DNA of 22,974 nucleotides from an uncultured Bacilli bacterium (GCA_944363805.1 CALVVH010000017.1:1-22974); one strand, 5' to 3'. Shown: positions 1-8,265, counted from the stretch's first letter. Translations and numbers: made by a program. Notes: generated by a model not told the origin, from the letters alone.

Positions 1-980
1 TTTTTATTACTTTCTTTAAGTATTTTAAATAATCCACTAGTTCCTTCTGTAAATCTATCATCTTCAAATTTACCACAAGTACCATTGACGAATATTATTG
101 CACTTTCATCAATATATTTTTTATATATTTCCAAACTCTTACTGCCAATATCATATATTATTCCATCATCGATTGTAAAATCGATTGGTAAAATAATTTT
201 CTTTTTATATTTACCCATCAAAGAGATTAATTCTCTAATTATATCTTCATCATTGGTAGCAACACTAGCTCCAACATCAGCTCCCTTAGCTTTTAAAAAT
301 GAATTAGCAATACCTCCACCTACTAGAAGATAATCACATCTATCGAGCAAAGATTTAATTATTGGCAATTTATCATCGACTTTAGCTCCACCCATAAAAA
401 CCGTAAATGGATGTGGAGTATCTTTAATTAATACATTCAAATTATTAAGTTCTTCTTCCACCAGGAATCCGATAGCATGTGGCAAATACTTAGCAATACC
501 AGCAGTAGAAGCATGAGCCCGGTGTAAAGATCCAAAAGCATCATTAATAAAAACATCACCAAGACTTGCCCAATACTTAGCAAGTTCCAAATTATTACCA
601 CTTTCTAATTTTTCTGGATAGTCCAAAGTTCTAGTATTCTCTAATAAAATAACATCTTCCTTGTTACATGAATACACAAACTCTTTAACTTTTTCTCCAT
701 TACATTTATCAACAAACTTTACTTCCCTTTTTAATAAATTTGCTAGTTCTTTGGCAACATATTTCAAAGTATTTTTAGCTTTATCTTCTTCACTTTTCAC
801 TCTTCCCAAGTGACTCAATATAACTATCTTACAATTATTATCTAACATATACTTTAAAGTATCTAAACTTTTAACTATTTTAGAATTATCTTTAATTATA
901 TTACCTTCCATAGGCACATTATAATCACATCTAATAATTACATTTTTATCTCTTATATCAATATCTTTTAATGTATTCAT
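1..980 (-). CDS. pgk: Phosphoglycerate kinase, partial (C-terminus outside the window)
   Basis: This glycolytic enzyme transfers phosphate from 1,3-bisphosphoglycerate to ADP in the cytosol. Reading the minus strand from the ATG at 978-980 gives MNTLKDIDIRDKNVIIRCDY, followed by the N-domain signatures LSHLGR, LLENTR, FINDAFGSLHRAHAS and the hinge/C-domain motif GGAKVDDKL. About 326 residues are present, so roughly 70 of the usual ~395 are cut off by the left edge. The start is supported by AAAGGA about 5 nt upstream of the ATG. The preceding gene on the same strand (surface protein) ends only 20 bp upstream and I see no terminator between them, so some pgk transcription may come from that gene's promoter. 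gap lies further upstream but is separated by two other genes. Identification is secure; the operon structure is inference. Confidence 0.97.
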   Translation of the reverse strand, partial: MNTLKDIDIRDKNVIIRCDYNVPMEGNIIKDNSKIVKSLDTLKYMLDNNCKIVILSHLGRVKSEEDKAKNTLKYVAKELANLLKREVKFVDKCNGEKVKEFVYSCNKEDVILLENTRTLDYPEKLESGNNLELAKYWASLGDVFINDAFGSLHRAHASTAGIAKYLPHAIGFLVEEELNNLNVLIKDTPHPFTVFMGGAKVDDKLPIIKSLLDRCDYLLVGGGIANSFLKAKGADVGASVATNDEDIIRELISLMGKYKKKIILPIDFTIDDGIIYDIGSKSLEIYKKYIDESAIIFVNGTCGKFEDDRFTEGTSGLFKILKESNK

Positions 981-1000
981 AATATTCCTTTCTTTTATAA

Positions 1001-2542
1001 TTAACTTAAATTCAAAATATATGGATCCGTGCTTGTTCCTGTACCACCAGTTAATTCAACTGTGGATGCTAGACTAAAGGACGGGCGCACGCCATATCCG
1101 TTACTATCCACTGCATAATTGCCCATATAACCAATGTAGCTCACACCGAACGCAATAATCGTACTATCAGAACGACCAGATATTGTCCACTCTACATTTG
1201 TTGGTAATAACCAATTATTTTCTGTATTTATTGTATTTCTATAATCGTTTATTCCATCTGAAGCTACTACTGATAAGTTCCATGCTTCTGGACTTGCTGC
1301 ATATCCATAATCTGACACATACATTAACCCTATTTTTGCTTGGTATGTTGTATTTGTCGCATTTATTCCTACTTCATAATTATATGTTGTTTGTGCGTTA
1401 GTACCTGACAATGTTTCATAACTTATTCCTCCGACTTGCCATGTTGACTCTGTTATTAAATCACTCCATTCACTACCTAGTGAATTTATATAATTTGTAT
1501 TTAAATTTACTGTATTCAAATTGCTTTCACTCCAAGAATTACTACTTGTACTATTATTCCAATAGTAATTGGTTGAACCTTGATATGCACCATCCGTTCC
1601 TAACAATGAACTTGTAGCATAATCTACTTTTATTAATTTAACGTGTCCATTAAACACTCCAATTATTCGATATAAGTTATCTACAGGGCATGTTTTTTCA
1701 TCACTACCAAAGCATACATAGTTATTTGGGTTTGCTCCAGCATATCTATAAGAATTATCTCCCGCTTCTAAATTGGCATTTGTATAATTTCCTATTCCAT
1801 CATGATAGTAAAGTCCATTTTCACCATCTACTCCAGTATATACTTGTGTTGTTACATATTTTGCTAAAGTTGTTGGAATTAAATCTTCTTGAATGATTAC
1901 CTCTGCATCCATGCTTTTGCCAGTATTACCTTGTTGATCAGTATCTAAGTTAATAAATGACACTGTGAAGTTCCATTCTTGAGTTGTCGCCGAAGTACTA
2001 TTAGCAGTTATACTATATTGGCTAGCAACAGCAAATAAACCGGTAGCGGTTGTAATATCAAAACCATTTACTGTTTGCGTAGATCCATCACTAGTGATAG
2101 TTTGGACATTTTGAACATAATTAAGGCCAGCAATAGATGTTACTTCCGTACCATCCGGTTTAGTTACGGTAAGTATTATTTCCGGTTTAGAATCGACAGT
2201 TGTATAAATAAAATCGTTAGAATCTATGTTAAAATAAACATAATAACTATATGTAGCTGTATTTGTAGCATTATTAGCTAGTAAAGTCGCCGTAGCTTGA
2301 GTATTACTCACTAAGTTACCTGCTCCCTCAGCAAAATCAAATTGATTAATGTTTAAATTGATAGCTCCATCGACAGCAAAAGATAAATTATCGGTGGTAC
2401 TAGTTCCAACATTGACATTAGTAGTACCTGCAATACCCGTTTGTGCTTGAAAAAAAGCATATGATACACTTGATACTACAAATATAGCAATAACGCCAAT
2501 TATCAGGAGTTTTTCGATTTTTTTTCTGTTTTCAGCCGTCAT
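1001..2542 (-). CDS. Membrane-anchored or secreted surface protein with a C-terminal lectin-like domain
   Basis: The predicted protein has 513 aa. A basic N-terminus (RKKIEK) precedes one hydrophobic segment (about residues 12-31), so it is exported and either anchored or cleaved near SYAFF. Residues ~35-240 are Thr/Asn/Ser-rich and beta-strand-like, loosely resembling camelysin/TasA-type secreted proteins. The C-terminal half begins near GENGLYYHDG, has a Cys pair (VCFGSDEKTCP), a YRIIGVFNG block and ends GVRPSFSLAS...GGTGTSTDPY. I recognise that ending from many hypothetical surface proteins of gut Firmicutes, probably with a formylglycine-enzyme/C-lectin-like fold. No LPXTG or C-terminal membrane segment is seen. 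The start at 2542 is preferred over an in-frame ATG 11 codons upstream because AAGGA lies 10 nt before it and the predicted transcription start falls downstream of the earlier ATG. Base composition looks less AT-rich than the flanking genes. The function is unknown. Confidence 0.75.
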   Translation of the reverse strand: MTAENRKKIEKLLIIGVIAIFVVSSVSYAFFQAQTGIAGTTNVNVGTSTTDNLSFAVDGAINLNINQFDFAEGAGNLVSNTQATATLLANNATNTATYSYYVYFNIDSNDFIYTTVDSKPEIILTVTKPDGTEVTSIAGLNYVQNVQTITSDGSTQTVNGFDITTATGLFAVASQYSITANSTSATTQEWNFTVSFINLDTDQQGNTGKSMDAEVIIQEDLIPTTLAKYVTTQVYTGVDGENGLYYHDGIGNYTNANLEAGDNSYRYAGANPNNYVCFGSDEKTCPVDNLYRIIGVFNGHVKLIKVDYATSSLLGTDGAYQGSTNYYWNNSTSSNSWSESNLNTVNLNTNYINSLGSEWSDLITESTWQVGGISYETLSGTNAQTTYNYEVGINATNTTYQAKIGLMYVSDYGYAASPEAWNLSVVASDGINDYRNTINTENNWLLPTNVEWTISGRSDSTIIAFGVSYIGYMGNYAVDSNGYGVRPSFSLASTVELTGGTGTSTDPYILNLS

Positions 2543-2565
2543 ATTCCATCTATCCTTACTATTTA

Positions 2566-2594
2566 ATTTTAACATGATGTTATTTTTTATTCAA
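2566..2594 (-). promoter_or_regulatory. Sigma-A-type promoter of the surface-protein gene
   Basis: The minus strand reads TTGAAT (2589-2594), a 17-nt spacer, then TGT and TAAAAT (2566-2571). This is an extended -10 promoter close to consensus. Transcription would begin near 2559, downstream of the first in-frame ATG at 2573-2575, which supports translation from the ATG at 2540-2542. Confidence 0.65.
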
Positions 2595-2602
2595 GATTTT
2601 TA

Positions 2603-2637
2603 TAGACTATAACGCTAGGATATGCTAAAATAGCATA
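2603..2637 (+). promoter_or_regulatory. Promoter with an overlapping palindromic operator
   Basis: The plus strand reads TAGACT (2603-2608), a 17-nt spacer ending in TGC, and TAAAAT (2626-2631). Overlapping the -10 is TATGCTAAAATAGCATA (2621-2637), a perfect inverted repeat with 7-bp arms and a 3-bp centre. A dimeric regulator bound here would cover the -10 of the transglutaminase-like gene. The predicted mRNA leader is only about 14 nt. The promoter call is fairly good; the operator role is inferred from symmetry and position. Confidence 0.55.
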
Positions 2638-2651
2638 CCGAGTGAGAAAAT

Positions 2652-3896
2652 ATGCAAATAAGAATTTATATTGACAAAGACAAATCGGATGAAATTGCCT
2701 TCGAAAGAAATGTTTTAACATTTTCTTTTAACAGTCCTAAAAGTTACCAAGAAGCTAGAAAGCATCTATCATTAACTAAAGTTTATACTACCGAATTGGG
2801 AGAGACTATAACTTTACAAGAATTTATAGGAAATTATAGTTATGCCAAATTACAAAAAGAATTTCAAAGAGTTAAACCAATAGTTAGTTATTTAGAATAT
2901 GAAGAAGAGATTTTCAATTGGGCCTTTCCCGTAATTATCAACTTGAATTTCTTGTCATTTTCGGAAAAAATAAACATTTTAACTAATCCTCGAAATAATG
3001 GCCATAATTTATTTTTTCAAGATGAATATACATTAGATGAATATATCTCTTTAGAAGAGATGATTGAAATGTACCAAACGATACTTGAAGATTGTAACAC
3101 AATTAAAAATAATAATTATTCAGAAGCAGAAGCCATCTATTATATTTATCAGAAATATAAAAATCGTATTTACCAAGAAGAAGGCAAACACGAAAGACAT
3201 ACCAAAAGCCGGAGCTTAAACCAAATAATCAAAGGAAATAAAATTGTTTGCGTAGGATATTCTAATTATCTAAATGCTATTGCTAGTATTTTAAATCTCA
3301 ACGTAGCAGCTCTTAATTGGGCACCAGTTGATGAAAAAGATGCTGGACATCAAGAAAATATTGCAATCATCAACGACCCTAAATACAATATAAAGGGAAT
3401 ATATGCAATTGATATAACTTTAGATAGCAAAAAAGATGAAAATGATACAGAATTTCAAAACAATATTCATCACTTTCTAATACCTCTGCCAATCAATGAA
3501 GCGGAAAAGAAATCATATAATCTAATAAATCCTACAAGTACCATCTACTATAAAACCATGGAAAGACTAGAAAGATTGAAAAGATTGCAAAGTTTAAATG
3601 CTCCTGAAGCAATAATCGATAGTGAAAAAAGATTGATTTTAGAAAGCATAAATATTATATATAATGCTTTAGATTTGCCTTTAGCTAATCCCGACAGTGA
3701 TATCGAAAAAGAAATTGAAAAAACTCGAGACCTTGGTAGAAAGCTTATTCATTTAAAAACTTTAGAAAACATTATTATAGCTGTAAGTCCTCATAAAGCT
3801 GAGAATATTCAAGATATTATTATGACTAGTTATCATTTTAAATTTGCTAGCAATGAAACTAAATTATTATATTCTATTTTTGGTAGTTCACGTTAA
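2652..3896 (+). CDS. Transglutaminase-like (papain-fold) domain protein
   Basis: The predicted protein has 414 aa with no signal peptide or membrane segment, so it is probably cytosolic. The central region matches a transglutaminase-like core: Cys200 in IVCVGYSNYLNAIAS, His233 in AGHQENIAII, and Asp254 in GIYAIDITLDS. These occur in the order and spacing of the Cys-His-Asp triad of that superfamily, in which members act as proteases, amidases or cross-linkers. The first ~170 residues (acidic, helical) and last ~150 residues (repeated LERLKRLQ-like, coiled-coil character at about 300-370) are unrecognised. The gene is monocistronic, divergent from the surface-protein gene and convergent with gap. 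The ribosome binding site is weak (GAGTGAG just upstream). The family assignment rests on the triad motifs only; the substrate is unknown. Confidence 0.65.
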   Translation: MQIRIYIDKDKSDEIAFERNVLTFSFNSPKSYQEARKHLSLTKVYTTELGETITLQEFIGNYSYAKLQKEFQRVKPIVSYLEYEEEIFNWAFPVIINLNFLSFSEKINILTNPRNNGHNLFFQDEYTLDEYISLEEMIEMYQTILEDCNTIKNNNYSEAEAIYYIYQKYKNRIYQEEGKHERHTKSRSLNQIIKGNKIVCVGYSNYLNAIASILNLNVAALNWAPVDEKDAGHQENIAIINDPKYNIKGIYAIDITLDSKKDENDTEFQNNIHHFLIPLPINEAEKKSYNLINPTSTIYYKTMERLERLKRLQSLNAPEAIIDSEKRLILESINIIYNALDLPLANPDSDIEKEIEKTRDLGRKLIHLKTLENIIIAVSPHKAENIQDIIMTSYHFKFASNETKLLYSIFGSSR

Positions 3897-3903
3897 ATAC
3901 AAA

Positions 3904-3932
3904 TGAAAAGACAGATTGCTCTGCCTTTTTTA
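3904..3932. terminator. Shared terminator between convergent genes
   Basis: AAAAGACAGA (3906-3915), TTGC loop, then TCTGCCTTTT (3920-3929) and T-rich sequence. On the minus strand the stem closes with a GCAA tetraloop and one G-U pair, flanked by A and T runs. It fits as a bidirectional intrinsic terminator for the plus-strand transglutaminase-like gene and the minus-strand gap gene. Confidence 0.75.
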
Positions 3933-4931
3933 TTTAAACATTTGCTTAGCGGTTCTAAGCATTTGCGCTGTATAACCATACTCATTATCATACCAAGCTA
4001 CTAATTTTACTAATTGCGTTCCATCGCTTTCCACAATGCTAGTTGAAAGCCCATCAACCACTGCTCCATACTTTTTTCCCAATATATCACTAGATACAAT
4101 TGGATCCATTGTAAATTTAAGAGTTTCATTTTGATTTTCTTCTAACATTTTATTAATTTCTTCAACACTAGTATTTTTAGCTAATTCCAAAGTTACATCA
4201 ATAACTGAACCATCAGCAACTGGTACTCTAAAAGCATTACCATCCATCTTATTAAGTAAATCAGGAATTACTAAACCAATTGCTTTAGCAGCTCCTGTTG
4301 AAGCCGGCACAATATTTTGAGCACATGCTCTACCACGTCTGGCTTTAATACCTTTTTTATGAGCAATATCAAGTGTAGCTTGATCATTTGTATAAGCATG
4401 TACTGTTGTCATAAAACCTTTTTTAATGCCAATTTTATCATTGATAACTTTTAAAACTGGTGCTAAACAATTAGTTGTACAACTAGCTGCAGAAACAATT
4501 TTATCATCATTAGTTAAAGCATCATCATTGACATTATAAACTATTGTCTTCATCAATCCTTTGCCCGGTGCTGAAATAAGCACTTTTTTAGCTCCAGCAT
4601 CTAAATGTTTTTTGGCATCATCATAAGCTGTAAATTTACCGGTACATTCCAAAACTAAATCAACATCTAAATCCCCCCATGGCAAATTAGTTGGATCTGT
4701 TTCAGAATATACTTTAATGTGTTTACCAGCCACAACTAAATCATTTCCTTCAAATCCTATTTCATCTTCATGAAATGCTCTGTGTATTGTGTCATATTTA
4801 ACAAGATAAGCTAAATCTTCGGCACTCGTTAAATCATTAATAGCAACAATATCAAAATCTGTTTGTGTTACTATTTGTCTAAAAGCAAGTCTCCCTATTC
4901 TACCAAAACCATTAATTGCAACTTTAATCAT
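3930..4931 (-). CDS. gap: Glyceraldehyde-3-phosphate dehydrogenase
   Basis: This NAD-dependent glycolytic enzyme oxidises glyceraldehyde-3-phosphate to 1,3-bisphosphoglycerate. The 333-aa length is normal. The N-terminal Rossmann motif GFGRIGR is at 8-14; the catalytic Cys151 lies in SAASCTTNCLAPV and His178 in MTTVHAYTNDQ; the C-terminus carries WYDNEYGYTAQM. The upstream nucleoside kinase gene overlaps by 8 bp: its stop is inside the first codons of gap, and the gap ribosome binding site GGAGG is formed by the last kinase codons, so translation is probably coupled. The gene ends at the shared hairpin terminator. In many Firmicutes gap is followed directly by pgk; here two genes intervene. 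Confidence 0.98.
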   Translation of the reverse strand: MIKVAINGFGRIGRLAFRQIVTQTDFDIVAINDLTSAEDLAYLVKYDTIHRAFHEDEIGFEGNDLVVAGKHIKVYSETDPTNLPWGDLDVDLVLECTGKFTAYDDAKKHLDAGAKKVLISAPGKGLMKTIVYNVNDDALTNDDKIVSAASCTTNCLAPVLKVINDKIGIKKGFMTTVHAYTNDQATLDIAHKKGIKARRGRACAQNIVPASTGAAKAIGLVIPDLLNKMDGNAFRVPVADGSVIDVTLELAKNTSVEEINKMLEENQNETLKFTMDPIVSSDILGKKYGAVVDGLSTSIVESDGTQLVKLVAWYDNEYGYTAQMLRTAKQMFK

Positions 4932-6570
4932 TATACTTTCCTCCTATAAATTCTCTTAAAATTGAATCATCGCTTACATATTCTCCCGGAATTGGGAAAA
5001 ATTGTTTTAAAAACCCAATTAACCTTCTTGCTTCCTCATAGTAAATTGAATCAACACCTACTGAAAGTAAAAGTGGCTCCACAAATACTTTTAAAACCCC
5101 AACTTCATACGCCAAAGCTGTATTGATAATCACATCTGCTTGATGGATATAAGGAAAAATATATTTTTCTTCCCCATTTCTTACACTTTGCCAATTATCA
5201 ATCGTCTTTAAACAATCATATCCTCGTGTTCGATTATCCCGAACAATTCTTCTAAGTAGCCTTAAATCCAATGTTGATACATAATTATGCATATCGATAT
5301 TAATTGGAATAAAAGGGCTTAAATAAATTCGATATTTATATTTATTATCTATTCCTTCTGTTATTTTATCATTTAAAGCATGTAAACCTTCAATTAAAAA
5401 TATGCTATTTTCTTTTAACTTTATAGTATGATTAGTTTCTTCACTTTTACCAGTAATAAAGTTATATATTGGCATAGTAATTTCTTCACCGTTTAATAAT
5501 CGTTGCAAATCTTCATTAAATCTTTTTACATTTATTGCTTCTAAACATTCAAAATCATATTTACCATCTTCATCTTTTGGAGTATCTTCTCTATTAACAA
5601 AATAATCATCCAAACTGATTTTAATAGCATCATACCCCAAAGCCTCTAAATACGAAGCAATACGCGAATTGGTTGTAGTCTTACCACTCGAAGAAGGTCC
5701 AGCAATCAAAATAAATTTAATATCATGACTACTAACTATATTATCGACCACTTTAGCAATTTCTAAACTAAACATAAGTTCATTTGATCGAATAAAATCT
5801 TTTATTTTCCCGGTCCCTATAGTTTTATTTAAATTACTAATATATGGCATATGTAAATTTTCTAACCATTTCTTTCCTTTAAAAAAAGCATCTATTATGT
5901 TGGCATAATGTACATATTCTGGTACATTGCCATTACTTCTTACTGTTGGAAAAATAAATATCAACCTATTATTACCTAAATAAATTAGTTCATATTTATT
6001 GATACTTCCCGTCGAATATGGCATCAAAGAATAAAAATAATTTAACTTCTTATGTAATTTGTAGAAAGTAGCCAATCTATCTGTAATACTTTGAATATTA
6101 TCCGCTTTTTCCTGTTCCCCAAAATGATGACAATATTTTATAGCTTCACGCGGAGAAATATTAAATTTAGTAATCGGAGCATCTTCAGCTACAATCTCAT
6201 CCATCCGCGCTTTTATCTTGTGTAAATCATCTTGCGTTATAACCCGGTTTCCTTCGATTACTCCTAGCATTCCTTTTGGAACGCTATGTTCATAACTTAT
6301 TTCTAAATCTGGAAAAGTTTCAATCAATGCAACTTCAAACAAAAATTTCAAACCAGCTTTATAAATTTTATTTCCAATTATATCATTAGTATTAATAAAT
6401 TCTATTTTAGCATCTTCCAAAACTTTTGTATCTAAGGAATATACTTCATTATCGATTCTAACTCCCATAATATTAGACATGTTAAAATCTTTACTTATTT
6501 CATAATAAGTAATACCTTTATTATATTCATGTATAATGTCATCAGCAAATGTTATTTTCACTGTATCCAT
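4924..6570 (-). CDS. TGS-domain nucleoside kinase (uridine kinase-like)
   Basis: The predicted protein has 548 aa from the ATG at 6568-6570 (the in-frame TTG just upstream is rejected because AGAGGG is correctly spaced for the ATG). The N-terminal ~65 residues resemble a TGS domain, and ~70-230 resemble the second additional domain of threonyl/alanyl-tRNA synthetases (CHHFGE near 149). A P-loop kinase domain follows: GPSSSGKTT at about 291-299, then SLDDYF and a DNRTRGYDCLKTI segment, as in the phosphoribulokinase/uridine kinase family. Proteins with this fusion are widespread in Clostridia and Thermotoga and are annotated as nucleoside kinases; the substrate is not settled by sequence. It is the first gene of a two-gene operon with gap, which it overlaps. 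Pairing pyrimidine salvage with glycolysis is an inference from context. Confidence 0.85.
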   Translation of the reverse strand: MDTVKITFADDIIHEYNKGITYYEISKDFNMSNIMGVRIDNEVYSLDTKVLEDAKIEFINTNDIIGNKIYKAGLKFLFEVALIETFPDLEISYEHSVPKGMLGVIEGNRVITQDDLHKIKARMDEIVAEDAPITKFNISPREAIKYCHHFGEQEKADNIQSITDRLATFYKLHKKLNYFYSLMPYSTGSINKYELIYLGNNRLIFIFPTVRSNGNVPEYVHYANIIDAFFKGKKWLENLHMPYISNLNKTIGTGKIKDFIRSNELMFSLEIAKVVDNIVSSHDIKFILIAGPSSSGKTTTNSRIASYLEALGYDAIKISLDDYFVNREDTPKDEDGKYDFECLEAINVKRFNEDLQRLLNGEEITMPIYNFITGKSEETNHTIKLKENSIFLIEGLHALNDKITEGIDNKYKYRIYLSPFIPINIDMHNYVSTLDLRLLRRIVRDNRTRGYDCLKTIDNWQSVRNGEEKYIFPYIHQADVIINTALAYEVGVLKVFVEPLLLSVGVDSIYYEEARRLIGFLKQFFPIPGEYVSDDSILREFIGGKYND

Positions 6571-6592
6571 CAATATCCCTCTATTCTTTTAA

Positions 6593-6598
6593 ATTATA
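6593..6598 (-). promoter_or_regulatory. Extended -10 promoter of the nucleoside kinase-gap operon
   Basis: The minus strand reads TGT then TATAAT (6593-6598), a perfect extended -10. The upstream -35 is poor (TTGTTC at a 16-nt spacing). The ATG follows about 23 nt downstream, after AGAGGG. Confidence 0.55.
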
Positions 6599-6669
6599 AC
6601 ACATTTTCCTTAAAGAACAAACAAAATAAGTTTAATACTATTCTATTTCTTCTTTTTATTATTATTCTC

Positions 6670-6688
6670 AATTTTATTGAATAAAATT
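6670..6688. repeat. Perfect 19-bp palindrome upstream of clpP
   Basis: AATTTTATTGAATAAAATT has 9-bp arms around one G and lies about 40 bp before the clpP start. The TTGAAT inside it (6677-6682) could be a -35, but the best -10 candidate (TATTAT) is 19 nt away. It may be an operator for clpP. It does not resemble the CtsR heptad repeat. In such AT-rich DNA, chance symmetry cannot be excluded. Confidence 0.35.
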
Positions 6689-6726
6689 ATTACAAATTTA
6701 CTATTATTTATTTAGGTGATAAAAAT

Positions 6727-7305
6727 ATGAACATAATACCAACAGTTATTGAAAAAAGTAGTAACAAGGAATACGCCTATGACTTGTATTCTCGTATGCT
6801 TAAGGACCGCATTGTCTTTTTAAGTGGAGAAATAAATGATGCTACTGCCAACATTGTTGTTAGTGAATTGCTCTATTTAGATAACTTAAGCAATGAAGAA
6901 ATCTATCTTTATATTAACAGTCCCGGTGGCTCAATAACTTCCGGCATGAGCATTTATGACACTATGAATTTCATCAAAAGCCCTGTCATAACTATCGGAC
7001 TTGGCATGTGTGCTAGCATGGCAGCATTTCTTCTTTCCAGTGGTAACAAACGTTTCGCCCTTCCCAATACCGAAATCATGATTCATCAACCAATCGGTGG
7101 TGCTCAAGGTCAAGCTACTGACATTAAAATAGCTGCTGAAAGAATAATAAAACTAAAAGAAAAGTTAAATAAAATATTTGCCAAAAATACTAAACAAAGT
7201 CTCAAAAAAATCAGTCAGGACACCGAACGTGACAACTTTTTAGATGCCCAAGAAGCTTTGAATTATGGCTTAATTGATGAAATAATCAAAAAAAATGAAC
7301 ATTAA
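6727..7305 (+). CDS. clpP: ATP-dependent Clp protease proteolytic subunit
   Basis: This serine peptidase forms the barrel that degrades substrates unfolded by ClpX or ClpC ATPases. The 192-aa length is normal. The oxyanion-hole motif SPGGS is at 65-69, catalytic Ser97 in [11 protein letters not shown], His120 in [16 protein letters not shown], and Asp169 in DTERDNFL. The handle loop between Ser and His reads [11 protein letters not shown] and is two residues shorter than the GxKGKR form in E. coli and B. subtilis ClpP. Start: ATTTAGGTGATAAAAATATG gives AGGTG about 8 nt before the ATG. It is monocistronic and lies convergent with divIC; the two coding regions overlap by 4 bp with no room for a terminator. 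Confidence 0.97.
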   Translation: MNIIPTVIEKSSNKEYAYDLYSRMLKDRIVFLSGEINDATANIVVSELLYLDNLSNEEIYLYINSPGGSITSGMSIYDTMNFIKSPVITIGLGMCASMAAFLLSSGNKRFALPNTEIMIHQPIGGAQGQATDIKIAAERIIKLKEKLNKIFAKNTKQSLKKISQDTERDNFLDAQEALNYGLIDEIIKKNEH

Positions 7306-7589
7306 TAGCCCATCCTTAAAATTATATCCCCATCTTGCGAATACAAAAATTTTTCTTTAGCATATCTGGCAATATAATCACTATCTTGTAATTTAGTAAC
7401 ATCGCTTGCTAATTTTTCTTCTTCCTTTAATAAATCATTGTATTCTTGCGTAAGTTGCTTTATTTGATGATTATTATCCATAATCTCAGTCCAATCGCGA
7501 GCAACTGAATGGACCAACAAAACCATTAAAATAACAATCATACTTGAAATTATAACTAATCTTTTTTTCTCTTTTCTAGTTTTTTTCAT
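7302..7589 (-). CDS. divIC: Septum formation initiator DivIC/FtsB-like protein
   Basis: This bitopic divisome protein, which in Bacillus works with FtsL and DivIB, has 95 aa: a short basic cytosolic tail, one membrane segment (about 10-30), a coiled coil (about 40-68), and the conserved end [20 protein letters not shown]. Position after yabP-yabQ matches B. subtilis and supports divIC rather than another FtsB-like protein. It has its own promoter candidate and GGGGTG before the ATG. The stop overlaps the stop of convergent clpP. Confidence 0.92.
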   Translation of the reverse strand: MKKTRKEKKRLVIISSMIVILMVLLVHSVARDWTEIMDNNHQIKQLTQEYNDLLKEEEKLASDVTKLQDSDYIARYAKEKFLYSQDGDIILRMGY

Positions 7590-7620
7590 TAAACAATAAT
7601 CACCCCAATTATCGAAATTA

Positions 7621-7626
7621 ATTATA
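7621..7626 (-). promoter_or_regulatory. Extended -10 promoter of divIC
   Basis: The minus strand reads TGG then TATAAT (7621-7626), directly after the T-tract of the yabQ terminator. No good -35 is present. The predicted start site lies about 25 nt before the divIC ATG. This suggests vegetative divIC expression independent of the sporulation genes upstream. Confidence 0.55.
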
Positions 7627-7628
7627 CC

Positions 7629-7661
7629 AAAAAAAGTAAAATAATGTTTATTATTTTACTT
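7629..7661 (-). terminator. Intrinsic terminator of yabP-yabQ
   Basis: Perfect 12-bp arms (7634-7645 and 7650-7661) enclose a 4-nt loop; on the minus strand the stem is followed by a run of seven T. The stem is almost all A-T, so termination may be leaky. The yabQ stop codon (7656-7658) lies inside the stem. Confidence 0.6.
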
Positions 7662-7964
7662 ATATTTTAATTTATTTACGCACTTTTTACACAACTTTTT
7701 TAATTTTTCATAAAAATTAGCTATAAAAAGAAAACCGATAATTACCAAGCCGACAAAATAAATATGGAAATTTCCATTATTGAGCCTATACATTAAATAG
7801 ACATATAAAACTACTACATCTGTAATAAAAACAAATGTTACTAAAAATTTTATAAATGCATTTTTATTATCAAGAATAAAATAATTAAATTTAGCTAATA
7901 AATAAAATACTATTCCATAAGCAAATGATAAAACAAATGATAAAACTTGAATATAACTATCCAT
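7656..7964 (-). CDS. yabQ: Sporulation membrane protein YabQ
   Basis: YabQ is an integral membrane protein needed for spore cortex formation in B. subtilis. This copy has 102 aa, with membrane segments at about 6-24, 36-58 and 67-84 and a basic C-terminal tail (KLKKLCKKCVNKLKYK). The ATG overlaps the yabP stop in a TAATG junction, and no separate ribosome binding site is seen, so translation is probably coupled to yabP. The name rests on hydrophobic pattern plus the yabP-yabQ-divIC order; primary-sequence conservation of YabQ is low. B. subtilis YabQ is longer, so this is a short form. Confidence 0.8.
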   Translation of the reverse strand: MDSYIQVLSFVLSFAYGIVFYLLAKFNYFILDNKNAFIKFLVTFVFITDVVVLYVYLMYRLNNGNFHIYFVGLVIIGFLFIANFYEKLKKLCKKCVNKLKYK

Positions 7965-8242
7965 TATTTAAAAAGTTTATTAAATACACTTTCTTTATTC
8001 TTACTTACATTACCATCTATATATGCAATAGAATTTATATGTCCTTTTATTTTAACATTACCATCATTAGTATCTAACTTTAAAAGTTCTAATCCTTCTC
8101 CCAAAAGTCGTAGATTACCCATCGTAGTTTCCATTAGAAATTCTTCATCATCAAAACTCACAATTTTATTTATCCCCGATAAACTTATGTTACTTCGATC
8201 AATTATCTTTATTTCTTGGGAACCAAAATTAATTCCTTCCAT
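7964..8242 (-). CDS. yabP: Sporulation protein YabP
   Basis: This 92-aa soluble protein of the YabP/YqfC family is required with YabQ for cortex formation in B. subtilis. The family pattern is visible: an N-terminal ISLSGINKIVSFDDEEFLMET segment, the core TTMGNLRLLGEGLELLKLD, then KIKGHINSIAY. The start is placed at the ATG at 8240-8242, because AGGTG lies 6 nt before it; the two earlier start codons (GTG, ATG) overlap or abut that ribosome binding site. It forms a TAATG-coupled pair with yabQ. The RNA-binding gene yabO, which precedes yabP in B. subtilis, is absent. Confidence 0.87.
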   Translation of the reverse strand: MEGINFGSQEIKIIDRSNISLSGINKIVSFDDEEFLMETTMGNLRLLGEGLELLKLDTNDGNVKIKGHINSIAYIDGNVSKNKESVFNKLFK

Positions 8243-8265
8243 CAGCATCACCTAAAAAAATATAT

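Noticed and set aside
1183..2281. Several plus-strand ORFs of about 70 codons
   Set aside because: They lie antisense to the surface-protein gene, are Leu/Tyr/His-rich in a way typical of shadow frames, and have no ribosome binding sites.
6670..6688. CtsR operator before clpP
   Set aside because: The palindrome lacks the GGTCAAA heptads of CtsR sites.
7947..8255. 102-codon plus-strand ORF over yabP
   Set aside because: It is antisense to yabP, which has a family match, a ribosome binding site and conserved gene order.
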